Assembly: GCA_016710285.1 (NCBI GenBank)
Contig: JADJXR010000001.1
Location: 3,102,501 to 3,166,500, forward strand
Source: Chlorobiota bacterium
Lineage (GTDB): Bacteria; Bacteroidota; Ignavibacteria; OLB7
DNA: 64,000 bases
Reading direction: 5' to 3'
How positions within the stretch are numbered: position 1 is the stretch's first letter; each line of letters begins with the position of its first letter. Position numbers and translations under genes: made by a program. This document shows positions 18,613 to 26,716 of the stretch, piece by piece. The notes beneath the pieces were generated by a model that searched no databases, was not told the origin of the DNA, and was given only the letters and a program-made list of their open reading frames with translations.

Positions 18613-19836
18613 ATGGTTATTCGTCGCGCTTCGGAAGCACCCCCCGCCGCAACCCCGTCCCAGCCGGAAATCCCAACCGTTAGCCAGTTCACGCGCCAGC
18701 TGCGCGAGGTGTTGGAAGTTGGGTTCCCAGAAGTGTTGGTCCAGGGGGAAATCTCCGGCTGGAATCGCGCCGCCAGCGGCCACACCTATTTCACGCTGAA
18801 AGATGCCGGGGCATCGCTGGGGTGTGTGCTGTGGCGCGGGCGGCAGCTTCGCCATGCCATTCGCGACGGAATGAGCGTGGTGGCCGGGGGGCGCATCACC
18901 CTGTACGAGCCACGCGGCCAGTATCAGCTTGATTGCACCACCTTGTTCCCGCTGGGCCAGGGGGCGTTGGCAATGGCGTTCGAGGCGATGAAGGCGCGGC
19001 TGCTGGCCGAAGGCTTGTTCGACCCCGAATGGAAGAAGCCGCTGCCGGAGTTCCCAAAAACCATCGGCCTTGTCACCTCACGCGATGGGGCCGCCCTGCG
19101 CGACATCTTGACCACACTCCGCCGCCGAATGCCGTTGGTGAACGTGATGCTCTATCCAACATTGGTCCAGGGAGGGGCGGCTGCAGCCGAGATTGCGCGT
19201 GGCATCCGCACGCTGAATGCCGTGGGGGGGATTGATGTGATGATTGTTGGGCGCGGCGGCGGATCCGCCGAAGACCTGTGGGCGTTCAACGAGGAGGCGG
19301 TGGCGCGGGCGATTTTTGAGTCGGAGATTCCGGTGATCAGCGCCGTTGGCCACGAAACCGATTTCACCATTGCCGACTTCGTTGCCGATCTTCGCGCACC
19401 AACCCCAACCGCCGCTGCCGAGCTTGCCGTGCGCGACAAATTGGAGTTGTTGGAGTACGTGGAAGGAATCGCCCAGCAGATGGGCGACCAAGTTTCGGTG
19501 CTGATCCGTTCCCACCAGCGCGAGCTGCAGGCATTGCTTCGCAGCCGTGGATTCTCCCGCCCAGCGGACCTGATCCGAACACACGAGCAGCGGCTGGACG
19601 AGCTAACCGGGCGCGCCAACCGCGGGCTTCGGGGGCATCTTCGCAGCCAATCGGAGGGGCTGCGGCTGATGCAGGCATCGCTGCAGGCCCTGAACCCGGC
19701 AAACGTGCTGCGGCGCGGCTATGCGATTGTTGAGCGCGATGGAGTTCCCCAAACCGGAATCGCCCAATTGCCAGCGGGAACCGAGGTTGCAATCACCATG
19801 GCCGATGGAACACGCAGCGCGGTGATTGGGGAATAA
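18613..19836 (+). CDS. xseA: Exodeoxyribonuclease VII large subunit
   Basis: 407 residues, normal length. With XseB the protein degrades single-stranded DNA during repair. The N-terminal OB fold (VSQFTRQLREVLEVGFPEVL, then VQGEISGWNRAASGHTYFTL) is followed by the catalytic domain: PKTIGLVTSRDGAALRDI, IVGRGGGSAEDLWAFNEE and VISAVGHETDFTIADFVAD, then LRAPTPTAAAE. A long helical region and a short C-terminal strand block (LRRGYAIVERDG) close the protein. xseB is not adjacent in this window. A TAAGTTCG box ends 6 bp before the ATG; if used as a promoter, the mRNA would be almost leaderless. Confidence 0.96.
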   Translation: MVIRRASEAPPAATPSQPEIPTVSQFTRQLREVLEVGFPEVLVQGEISGWNRAASGHTYFTLKDAGASLGCVLWRGRQLRHAIRDGMSVVAGGRITLYEPRGQYQLDCTTLFPLGQGALAMAFEAMKARLLAEGLFDPEWKKPLPEFPKTIGLVTSRDGAALRDILTTLRRRMPLVNVMLYPTLVQGGAAAAEIARGIRTLNAVGGIDVMIVGRGGGSAEDLWAFNEEAVARAIFESEIPVISAVGHETDFTIADFVADLRAPTPTAAAELAVRDKLELLEYVEGIAQQMGDQVSVLIRSHQRELQALLRSRGFSRPADLIRTHEQRLDELTGRANRGLRGHLRSQSEGLRLMQASLQALNPANVLRRGYAIVERDGVPQTGIAQLPAGTEVAITMADGTRSAVIGE

Positions 19837-19918
19837 CGTTGGCAAACAACACTGGCAAGGATTGTCTGGCGCGGCACCTCACCCTTCCGCCACACCAACC
19901 GGCTGCCAGTTGCAAGCA

Positions 19919-19956
19919 ATAAAAAACGCCGGATGAGCTTGCTCACCCGGCGTTTG
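19919..19956 (-). terminator. Rho-independent terminator of tRNA-Leu
   Basis: On the minus strand AAACGCCGG-(g)TGAGC-aa-GCTCA-tCCGGCGTTT is followed by a run of T. It lies directly downstream of the tRNA. Confidence 0.8.
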
Positions 19957-20038
19957 TGCGGAAGGCGGGACTTGAACCCGCACGCCTTACGGCGCCACCC
20001 CCTCAAGATGGTGCGTCTGCCAGTTTCGCCACTTCCGC
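19957..20038 (-). tRNA. tRNA-Leu (anticodon GAG)
   Basis: Read on the minus strand, the acceptor arms GCGGAAG and CTTCCGC pair fully. The D region contains GAAACTGGCAGACGC; the anticodon stem is CCATC/GGTGG around the loop TTGAGGG, so the anticodon is GAG (decodes CUC/CUU). A long variable arm (GGCGCC...GGCGTGC region) and the T arm GCGGGTTCAAGTCCCGC complete a class II tRNA of the leucine type. The discriminator base is A; the CCA end is not encoded. Promoter box and terminator are both visible. Confidence 0.96.
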
Positions 20039-20053
20039 GCACTGAAGGGAGGG

Positions 20054-20061
20054 CAAATATA
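20054..20061 (-). promoter_or_regulatory. TAnnTTTG -7 box for tRNA-Leu
   Basis: On the minus strand TATATTTG ends 15 bp before the tRNA 5' end, a good position for a -7 element and short 5' leader. Confidence 0.55.
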
Positions 20062-20129
20062 ATCGGCGCGGAAATCCTGCCGCACGCCGAAGATGTTCAA
20101 GATGGTAATTTGGACCCGCTGCTGGGTGC

Positions 20130-20945
20130 ATGAGTCTTCCAATGAGCTTTCCAACCGAACAATTTCTGGGCGGTGTTGCCGCTGCGGCTGCGGTGGCGAT
20201 TGCGGCGCGGCGTGCCCGTGCGCTTTCGCGGTCCGGCGCGGTGGCAACGGCATTGCTGGGAAGCGTGACGTTCGGGTTGGGCGGGGTTGCATGGGCGGCC
20301 CCGTTGCTGGCGTTCTTTGTGTTCAGCAGCCTTCTTTCCGCAATCAGCAAGCGGCGTGCGCGGCGCGATTTTGCCGAGGTGTTTGAAAAAGGGGGGGAGC
20401 GCGATGCCGGGCAGGTGCTTGCCAATGGTGGCGTTGCTGGCGTGGCGGTGGTGCTGAACTTCCTCCATCCCGATCCGCTTTGGTATGCCGCTTTTGTTGG
20501 GTCCCTTTCCGCCGCCGCTGCCGACACATGGGGAACGGAAATTGGCGTGCTAAGCCGTGGAAGCGTCCGCTCGGTCCTCACCTTCCGGCTGGTTCCGCCG
20601 GGGACTTCGGGTGGGGTGTCGTTGGTGGGAAGCGTTGGCAGCGTTGCCGGGGCTTGCTTGGTGGCGTGGGTTGGGGCGCTGTTTGTTGGTGGTTCGCTCC
20701 GGTTTGCAATCGGCGCAACGGTTGCCGGGATTGCTGGCGCGTTTGCCGACAGCGCGCTTGGCGCAACCGTGCAAGCCGGCTACCGCTGCCCCCACTGCTT
20801 GGCCGACACGGAGCGGAAGGAGCATTGCGGCGCGGCAACGGAACTGGTCCGCGGCTTCGCATGGGCCAACAACGATGCCGTCAACCTTGCGTGCTGCTTG
20901 GTGGGGGCGATTGCGGCAGCGGCATTGCTTGTTTGGAGTGAGTGA
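20130..20945 (+). CDS. DUF92 family membrane protein
   Basis: 271 residues with about six to seven hydrophobic segments. The DUF92/TMEM19 signature is visible: SRSGAVATALLGSVTFGLGG, then a basic loop (ISKRRARRDFAEVFEKGGER) with DAGQVLANGGVAGVAVVLN, then SLSAAAADTWGTEIGVLSRG and FADSALGATVQAGYRC. Members include plant VTE6 phytyl-phosphate kinase; many bacterial members have no proven role, so a polyprenyl-phosphate kinase role here is possible but unproven. Cys-containing region CPHCLADTERKEHCG looks like a possible metal site in a loop. It lies divergent from tRNA-Leu. A second in-frame ATG at 20142 is possible. Confidence 0.85.
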   Translation: MSLPMSFPTEQFLGGVAAAAAVAIAARRARALSRSGAVATALLGSVTFGLGGVAWAAPLLAFFVFSSLLSAISKRRARRDFAEVFEKGGERDAGQVLANGGVAGVAVVLNFLHPDPLWYAAFVGSLSAAAADTWGTEIGVLSRGSVRSVLTFRLVPPGTSGGVSLVGSVGSVAGACLVAWVGALFVGGSLRFAIGATVAGIAGAFADSALGATVQAGYRCPHCLADTERKEHCGAATELVRGFAWANNDAVNLACCLVGAIAAAALLVWSE

Positions 20946-20999
20946 TTCCTCCATCTGCCACGCTCGAACGAGGGGCGGAAAAAGCCAGGCGCAGAAGCC

Positions 21000-23900
21000 T
21001 CAGCGAAGAACCACCACCGGCGTTGCGGCCCACCCGTAATCGGTTTCCAACACCAGCTGGTAAACCCCGCTGGCAAGTTCGGGAATTGGCAGTTGCAGAT
21101 GGTGGTGTCCGGCGGCAACCACGTGCGGCGCGGTTTGGTGTTGGATGGTTCCATCGGCAGCCACAAGGCGGAAGCGGAGTGTTGCCCAATCGGGAGCATC
21201 TACCTCAACGGTGATCTGGTCGCGCGCGGGTTGCGGGCTGATTTTCACCACGCGTGGTTGCGCCACAAACCGCAGCCCCGCTTCCCAGCAATCGCCCAAC
21301 AGTGTGAAGTTCCCGTTGACGGTGTCGGCACTCACGTTCCATTTGTTCCAAGCGAACGATTGGAACTGCAACGGAGTGATCTTCCGGTCCCCAAACATTG
21401 CGGTGCAGAACAGGGTGGCAATCGTGTCGGCGTTCGCATCCGATAGATGCCCCACAAGCTCCACCGTCGCATCGCCAGTTTTTGGATTGGCCTTATAGGT
21501 TGCCGCCCCCCCCGCCGCGCTGTCGAACCGGAGCAGTGCCGTGCTGAAACTGATGCTGGTGCGGAAGGTGTCGGGCGCGATTCGGTTGAACGCTGCGCGG
21601 TCGGCCAGCTGCACCACAATCGGCAGCCGCACCGGCTGGTTGACGTGCGCCGATGCCTCGGGAAGCCGCACGGTGGTTGCCGTTCGCTCCCCCGATTCGC
21701 CGCTGGCATAGATGGTTGCGGCAACCCCGCATCTTCCATCAACGATTTCCAACGTCTGGCTGAATTGCCCGGGCGCGGTTGGAAGAAACCGCACGTTCAG
21801 CAACGCGGTTTGCCCGGGCAACGGGTTGGCCGGGGTTGCGCCGGTGATCTGGAACTCCCCAGCACTCACCGGAAGATTCCAAGCCAGCGGTGCTGTTCCG
21901 GTGTTCACCACGCGCAGCGTGAAGTTGGCGGCTTCGTTCGGCGGATGATTTCCCGCCACCACAACGCTGTCAAGCAACAGGAACCGGATGGCGTGGCGAT
22001 ACCCGCGCAGCTGGATCGTGTCGTGGCCGCTGGGACCGTTGTTTTTCAGGACCACTGCCCCCCGTTTCTCCCCCTCCGAACCTGGGCGGAACCCAATGGC
22101 CACAACACCTTTCTGGCCAACCGGAACGCGCAACGGCAACGCCCCTTCAATGCGGAAATTTCCTTCGGGATCGTTGATGATTGTTGCCGAATCAATCGCC
22201 AATTCTGCGCCGCCATTGTTCTCAATCTCCATCATCGCACTCTTCGCGCTCTCGGCCACGCACCACAAGGTGTCGAACGCGGGGGGGGTGATGGTGGCGA
22301 TTGGTTGATTCCCGGAAGCCAGCAGTTTCACCCTTGCGGAGTCGGCGCAATTCGGCTGGTATCCAAAGGCGATTTCGGCATTGAACGTGGTGTTGAACGG
22401 AAGCACCAGCAACCGAATATGCAGCCGGACCGAGTCGCCCGGGGCAACGATTCGGGGGAGCTGCCCATCCAGAAATTTGAACCACGCTTTGTCGTTCCCG
22501 CCAATCGCTTCCCCCTGCACCGTTGCCGGAATCGTCCCGCGGTTCCACAACGCCACGAAGGTGTCAACCGGGGCGGCGGCTCCGGTGCGGAACGTGATGT
22601 TGGGGACCTCGGCAATCAGCATGATGGAGTCGCGGCGGCCACGAAGCGCGATGGTTGCTGGGCTGGTGGGGTCGTTGGAAACCACCCGCAGGGTCGCCGT
22701 TTTTTCGCCGAAGGTTGCCGGGGCAAGCCGCACCGGAACTTGGATTGCCCCCTGGGGCGGAACCGTGACCGGCCCGCTTGCCGTGGGGATGCTTAGCAGT
22801 TGGAAGCCTTCGTTGTTGTCGGCAAGCTCAATCGTGGTGATGGAAAGGTCCACCGTGCCGACGTTCCTCAGCTGCAGGATGGTGTCGCGTGCGGCTGCGC
22901 CGCAATCAATCGCCGGAAGCGCAACGGGCGCAACCGCACCCAACGTGGGGATTGCCGCGCTCCGCCCGGTAACGATTGTGCTGGCGCTCCCGCACCCTTG
23001 TTGCAGCGTGAACCGAAGCTCGGCGCTGGCGGCTTTCCCTGGCTCAGGGAAGAAGCGTAAAAGAAGGCTCAGGCATTCCCCGGGGGCCAGCGCAAAAGCC
23101 CCGCCGCCGCTGGCAATCTGGAACGGGCCATCGCTTGGGATAATCTCTGCTTCCCCGCGCAAGGTGTCGGTTCCGGTGTTGCAGATGCTGCGGGCAACGG
23201 TGGTGTCGAAACGGGTTCGCCCTTCGGGCTGGTTCCCCATATCTATCACGCTTTGGTGGGTGAATTGGCAGGGCTGGACCCCAATGCCAAAGATGCTTGC
23301 GGTGTCGCGTGCGCCGCAGCTTCCGGCCACCACCAGCCAAGCGCGAATCGTGTCAAGGCGGGTGGGGCCAAAGCGGAGCCGCAGCGGCAGCGATTCCCCG
23401 GGATTGATTGTTGCTGGCAGTCCGGAAGGAACCACGCTGAACATCGCTGCGTCGGGACCGATTGCCCACGCCGAATCCACTTGCAGAGGCCTGGTCCCCG
23501 GGTTGCGAATGGCGTTGGGGAAATCGGCCTGGCCAAACTGATAGCGGAGAACAACCCCGGCAAACCCAGCATCCCCTTCCAACAACATCACCTGCTGGCG
23601 TTCAACGGAAAAGAAGCTGCGGGAGGAATCTTGCAGCGGCTCGATAGGAAGATCAATCGCCCGAACCCGGTGGTTGTTCAGGTCGCAGAAGTACAGGCGG
23701 TTATCGGCCACAATGGGGGCGGTGGGGTAGTTCAGTTGGGCAGCCGACGGGTCCCCTTTGTCGCCGCTGAATCCCGGCGTTCCGGTTCCGGCGATTGTGG
23801 TGATGATGCCGCTTTGCAGGTCCAGCCGGCGGATCCGGTGGTTGGCCGCATCGGTGATGTAGGCAAACCGCCCGGCCACAGCAATCCCGGAAGGGCGGTC

Positions 23901-25847
23901 CAGCCGTGCGGCGGTGGCGGGACCTCCATCGCCACCAAATCCTCCAACCCCTCCGTCGGCAGTTCCGGCAACGATTGCCGCTTCACCAGTGGAAAGGGTA
24001 ATCCGGCGGACGACGTTCGCTGCGGTCTCCACCACAAACAGCTCGTCGCCGCGCAACGCCACCGATGTTGGATTCCCCAAACGGATGCTCCGCGCAGCGG
24101 TGGAATCCCCGGGGACCATTGGGCCGGCAATGGTGGTGATGGTTCGCGTCCGCAGGTCAATTGCCCGTATGCGGTCCACCCCATCGGAGCCGAACAGCGT
24201 GGGGTCCAGGCCCGGGCCGATTCTTCCCGCCGCCAGCGCCTGCGGGGAGCTGAACGTTGCCGACACTCCATCGCCGCCGTCGCCGCTGTTTCCGGGCTGG
24301 CCATTTCCGGCAATGGTTCCAATCGTCCTTGTGCGCCGGTCAATCGCCCTGACCCGGTTGTTTCCGGCATCGGCAAGGTAGATGCGCTGGGCATCGGCCA
24401 GCGCGTGGCGTGGGTTGCGAAGCTGCGCCAGCGTTGCCGGACCTCCATCGCCGCTGGACCCTGGTTGCGCGGTTCCCGCCACGGTGGTAATCACCCCTGT
24501 TGGAAGATGGACTTGCCGGATGCGGTGCGCCGCTTCCTCGGTAATCAGCAGGATGCTATCGCTGATGGAAATCCCAGTGGGGCTCCAAAGTTTTGCCCCC
24601 AACGCCGCGATGCTATCGCCGCCGTTCCCGCCGCCGGCCACCGTTGTGATGATGGAGCGTGGGTCGGGGATGGTGGAAACGCGGATGCGATACGCCCCCG
24701 CCATTGGCGGTTTCCACGTGTACGAATAGCCCTGCACCGAAGTGATTGCCCGCCAGATACGATCGGCCCCGGAGTACTCCAGCCGCACCGGTGTCCCCGA
24801 TGGAACGCCGGCCCAGAAAATCGGCACCGAATCGCAAATGGTGAACGATTCGCCGCCGGTGGGGCTAAGCAGCCGCAGGGTCCCCGTTGGTTGCGGTTTG
24901 GGCGTTCCCCCCACAACCACAACCGGCGCGCTGGGGCAGGGGAGCGTTCCGAACGTCACGGTTCCGGTGTCGGGGACCGTGGGGAATGCCGGGGCGTAGC
25001 GGATCACCACCGTGCGCCCGCTGTCGCGCTGCAGGGTGAACGGCGGCGGCGCGCCCCCCCAATCGGCAATGCTGAACGGCTTCCCGGAAAGGAGCAACGC
25101 GCTTGCCACCACCACCGAATCGTGCCGGGCGGTGATCCGAATGGAAAGATCGCGGCTGCCCCCCGCCGGAACCGTTCCGAACCAGAGGAAGGTGTTGCTG
25201 GCCTCCAGCAATCCATTCCGAACGGGGGGGGCAAGGTAGTTGCGGCGGTTCTGCAGCTTCAGCCGAACCAGCGTCATCACAAGGTCGCGCCCCCGCTGGA
25301 TTGCGCCGCAGCCAATGGGGCTAATCCACTGAATCTTGCATGGCCGATACCCGCCAACGCCCAACCCAATGCCGCGCATTGCCGCGCGCGATTCCTCCTC
25401 GGTCGTCACCATGTCGAACCACTCGCCCCCGGTTTGCTCAACAACGCGCCGCATCTCAAAAGGGATTCTGGCGCGGATGATGACCGCATGAATCTCAATC
25501 TTCTGGGCCTTTGCCAGCTTGATGATGGAGTCGGCATCCGATTGCTGGATGGAGGAGCCATCGGTCACCAGAAGGATCATTTTGCGGGTGGCTGCGGGAA
25601 CGGTTTTGAACGATGCGATCGCGCCGGCACCATCCTCCAGCAACGCGTTTGCGGTGTTGGTTCCGCCGGTGTGATACAGCAATCCAAGGCTGCTGGTGAT
25701 TGGCTCCGCCGTGCCGATAAAACCGGTTTCGGTGGTGGGAATGTTGTGGTAGGAGGTCAGCCCAATGGTGTTCCCGGTGGAGAAATTGAAGTTGTTGGTG
25801 AAGTCAATCATGCCGGAAATGGCCAGCGTTAATTTCCCGTTCCCCAT
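21000..25847 (-). CDS. vWA-NHL-ASH surface protein with T9SS tail, main part of a frameshifted gene
   Basis: 1615 residues from the first in-frame ATG, but homologous sequence extends upstream: in this frame the DNA before 25847 reads KTAIRILADRSGSMGNGKL, a complete vWA metal-site motif (DRSGS), so the true N-terminus lies in another frame at 25829-26167. Order: vWA domain; a Cys-containing linker; NHL-type propeller repeats (for example ITTVAGTAQPGSSGDGGPAT and NRVRAIDRRTRTIGTIAGNG); a series of ASH/Hydin-like beta-sandwiches (LRVVSNDPTSPATIALRGRR); a T9SS-type tail (VVKISPQPARDQITVEVDAP, ending ATPVVVLR). It is full-length homologous to the next gene (26717-31879). A cell-surface adhesion or scaffold role is inference from the domains. 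Repaired length about 1722 residues. Confidence 0.82.
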   Translation of the reverse strand: MGNGKLTLAISGMIDFTNNFNFSTGNTIGLTSYHNIPTTETGFIGTAEPITSSLGLLYHTGGTNTANALLEDGAGAIASFKTVPAATRKMILLVTDGSSIQQSDADSIIKLAKAQKIEIHAVIIRARIPFEMRRVVEQTGGEWFDMVTTEEESRAAMRGIGLGVGGYRPCKIQWISPIGCGAIQRGRDLVMTLVRLKLQNRRNYLAPPVRNGLLEASNTFLWFGTVPAGGSRDLSIRITARHDSVVVASALLLSGKPFSIADWGGAPPPFTLQRDSGRTVVIRYAPAFPTVPDTGTVTFGTLPCPSAPVVVVGGTPKPQPTGTLRLLSPTGGESFTICDSVPIFWAGVPSGTPVRLEYSGADRIWRAITSVQGYSYTWKPPMAGAYRIRVSTIPDPRSIITTVAGGGNGGDSIAALGAKLWSPTGISISDSILLITEEAAHRIRQVHLPTGVITTVAGTAQPGSSGDGGPATLAQLRNPRHALADAQRIYLADAGNNRVRAIDRRTRTIGTIAGNGQPGNSGDGGDGVSATFSSPQALAAGRIGPGLDPTLFGSDGVDRIRAIDLRTRTITTIAGPMVPGDSTAARSIRLGNPTSVALRGDELFVVETAANVVRRITLSTGEAAIVAGTADGGVGGFGGDGGPATAARLDRPSGIAVAGRFAYITDAANHRIRRLDLQSGIITTIAGTGTPGFSGDKGDPSAAQLNYPTAPIVADNRLYFCDLNNHRVRAIDLPIEPLQDSSRSFFSVERQQVMLLEGDAGFAGVVLRYQFGQADFPNAIRNPGTRPLQVDSAWAIGPDAAMFSVVPSGLPATINPGESLPLRLRFGPTRLDTIRAWLVVAGSCGARDTASIFGIGVQPCQFTHQSVIDMGNQPEGRTRFDTTVARSICNTGTDTLRGEAEIIPSDGPFQIASGGGAFALAPGECLSLLLRFFPEPGKAASAELRFTLQQGCGSASTIVTGRSAAIPTLGAVAPVALPAIDCGAAARDTILQLRNVGTVDLSITTIELADNNEGFQLLSIPTASGPVTVPPQGAIQVPVRLAPATFGEKTATLRVVSNDPTSPATIALRGRRDSIMLIAEVPNITFRTGAAAPVDTFVALWNRGTIPATVQGEAIGGNDKAWFKFLDGQLPRIVAPGDSVRLHIRLLVLPFNTTFNAEIAFGYQPNCADSARVKLLASGNQPIATITPPAFDTLWCVAESAKSAMMEIENNGGAELAIDSATIINDPEGNFRIEGALPLRVPVGQKGVVAIGFRPGSEGEKRGAVVLKNNGPSGHDTIQLRGYRHAIRFLLLDSVVVAGNHPPNEAANFTLRVVNTGTAPLAWNLPVSAGEFQITGATPANPLPGQTALLNVRFLPTAPGQFSQTLEIVDGRCGVAATIYASGESGERTATTVRLPEASAHVNQPVRLPIVVQLADRAAFNRIAPDTFRTSISFSTALLRFDSAAGGAATYKANPKTGDATVELVGHLSDANADTIATLFCTAMFGDRKITPLQFQSFAWNKWNVSADTVNGNFTLLGDCWEAGLRFVAQPRVVKISPQPARDQITVEVDAPDWATLRFRLVAADGTIQHQTAPHVVAAGHHHLQLPIPELASGVYQLVLETDYGWAATPVVVLR

Positions 25848-26167
25848 GGATCCGCTGCGGTCGGCAAGAATCCGAATGGCGGTTTTCTGGGGTGGGGTCT
25901 GCGGCGGGCAGGTGGGGAAAGGATGGTTGCAACCGGCGCGCCGTTCTCGGTGATGCTGAAATCTTGCGGGGTCAATCCCTGAACCACATCCCCGTTGGCA
26001 TCCAACGCAATAAACCGCGCCGTCACCAGCGGGAACGCGGTGATGTCAACATCGAACAGATCAAACCGCTGCGCGCTGGCCGCCGGTGGCACAAGGGCAA
26101 CCAGCCCGCCACACACCAACCAGCAGAGCAGTGGCATCACGTTCCGAAGAATAAGGCAGATGGGCAT
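25829..26167 (-). CDS. N-terminal part of the frameshifted vWA-NHL-ASH gene
   Basis: It begins MPICLILRNVMPLLCWLVCG with a signal peptide ending near ASAQ; ATG at 26137 is an alternative start. The sequence RFDLFDVDITAFPLVTARFI then TPQDFSITENGAP parallels the paralogue (FSVFGVDASAYPEISAKYLL and TDDFSITDNG). After ATILSP the frame becomes Arg/Pro-rich and unlike the paralogue. A run of four G on the plus strand at 25914-25917 is where one extra base would restore SPTCPPQTPPQKTAIRILAD and join the vWA frame. I read 26167-21000 as one gene. Confidence 0.75.
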   Translation of the reverse strand: MPICLILRNVMPLLCWLVCGGLVALVPPAASAQRFDLFDVDITAFPLVTARFIALDANGDVVQGLTPQDFSITENGAPVATILSPPARRRPHPRKPPFGFLPTAADPWGTGN

Positions 26168-26220
26168 GATTGCTGTGAAGAAAAAATATCTGAGGCAGGA
26201 GAATGAAGAGAACGGAGGAA

Positions 26221-26650
26221 GGAATCAACCGCCAAACCCATTTCCCCCCAGCATTCAAGGAACAGGGTAGCCGCCCCGACCTCCGTCGGGATTGATAAAA
26301 GGTCTTTAGCCTTCGGTGTCTGTAGCTGGCAGAGGTGGGGTGAGTTTCACCGAGAACGGAATCAACCGCCAAACCCATTTCCCCCAGGATTCAAGGAACA
26401 GGGTAGCCGAAGGTCTTTAGCCTTCGGTGTCTTTAGCCTTCGGTGTCTGTAGCTGCCAGAAGTGACATGAGTTTCACCGAGAACGGAATCAACCGCCAAA
26501 CCCATTTCCCCCAGGATTCAAGGAACAGGGTAGCCGAAGGTCTTTAGCCTTCGGTGTCTTTAGCCTTCGGTGTCTGTAGCTGCCAGAAGTGACATGAGCT
26601 TCACCGAGAACGGAATCAACCGCCAAACCCATTTCCCCCCAGCATTGGGG
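26221..26650. repeat. Tandem array of 127-137-bp units carrying the dispersed palindromes
   Basis: Unit starts (GGAATCAACCGCC) are at 26221, 26358, 26485 and 26612. The units at 26358 and 26485 are almost identical; the first carries the CCCCGAC...GTCGGG module in place of a second TCTTTAGCCTTCGG; the fourth is cut short near 26650. The array fills the gap between the two vWA-NHL paralogues. The rest of 26168-26716 holds no gene. Confidence 0.9.
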
Positions 26651-26716
26651 GGACGCTTCGCCGCTTGCGGCGAAGCAGGGGGGCGCGGCGGTGAAACCCT
26701 TATCCACTACTCACCC

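Noticed and set aside
23253..25832. Plus-strand open frame of 859 codons over the first vWA-NHL gene
   Set aside because: Antisense shadow: no motif, no signal peptide, Arg/Gly/His/Asn-rich, while the minus strand holds a clear multidomain protein.
26221..26650. CRISPR array
   Set aside because: Units of 127-137 bp are repeated as wholes, with no short constant repeats separated by unique spacers and no cas genes.
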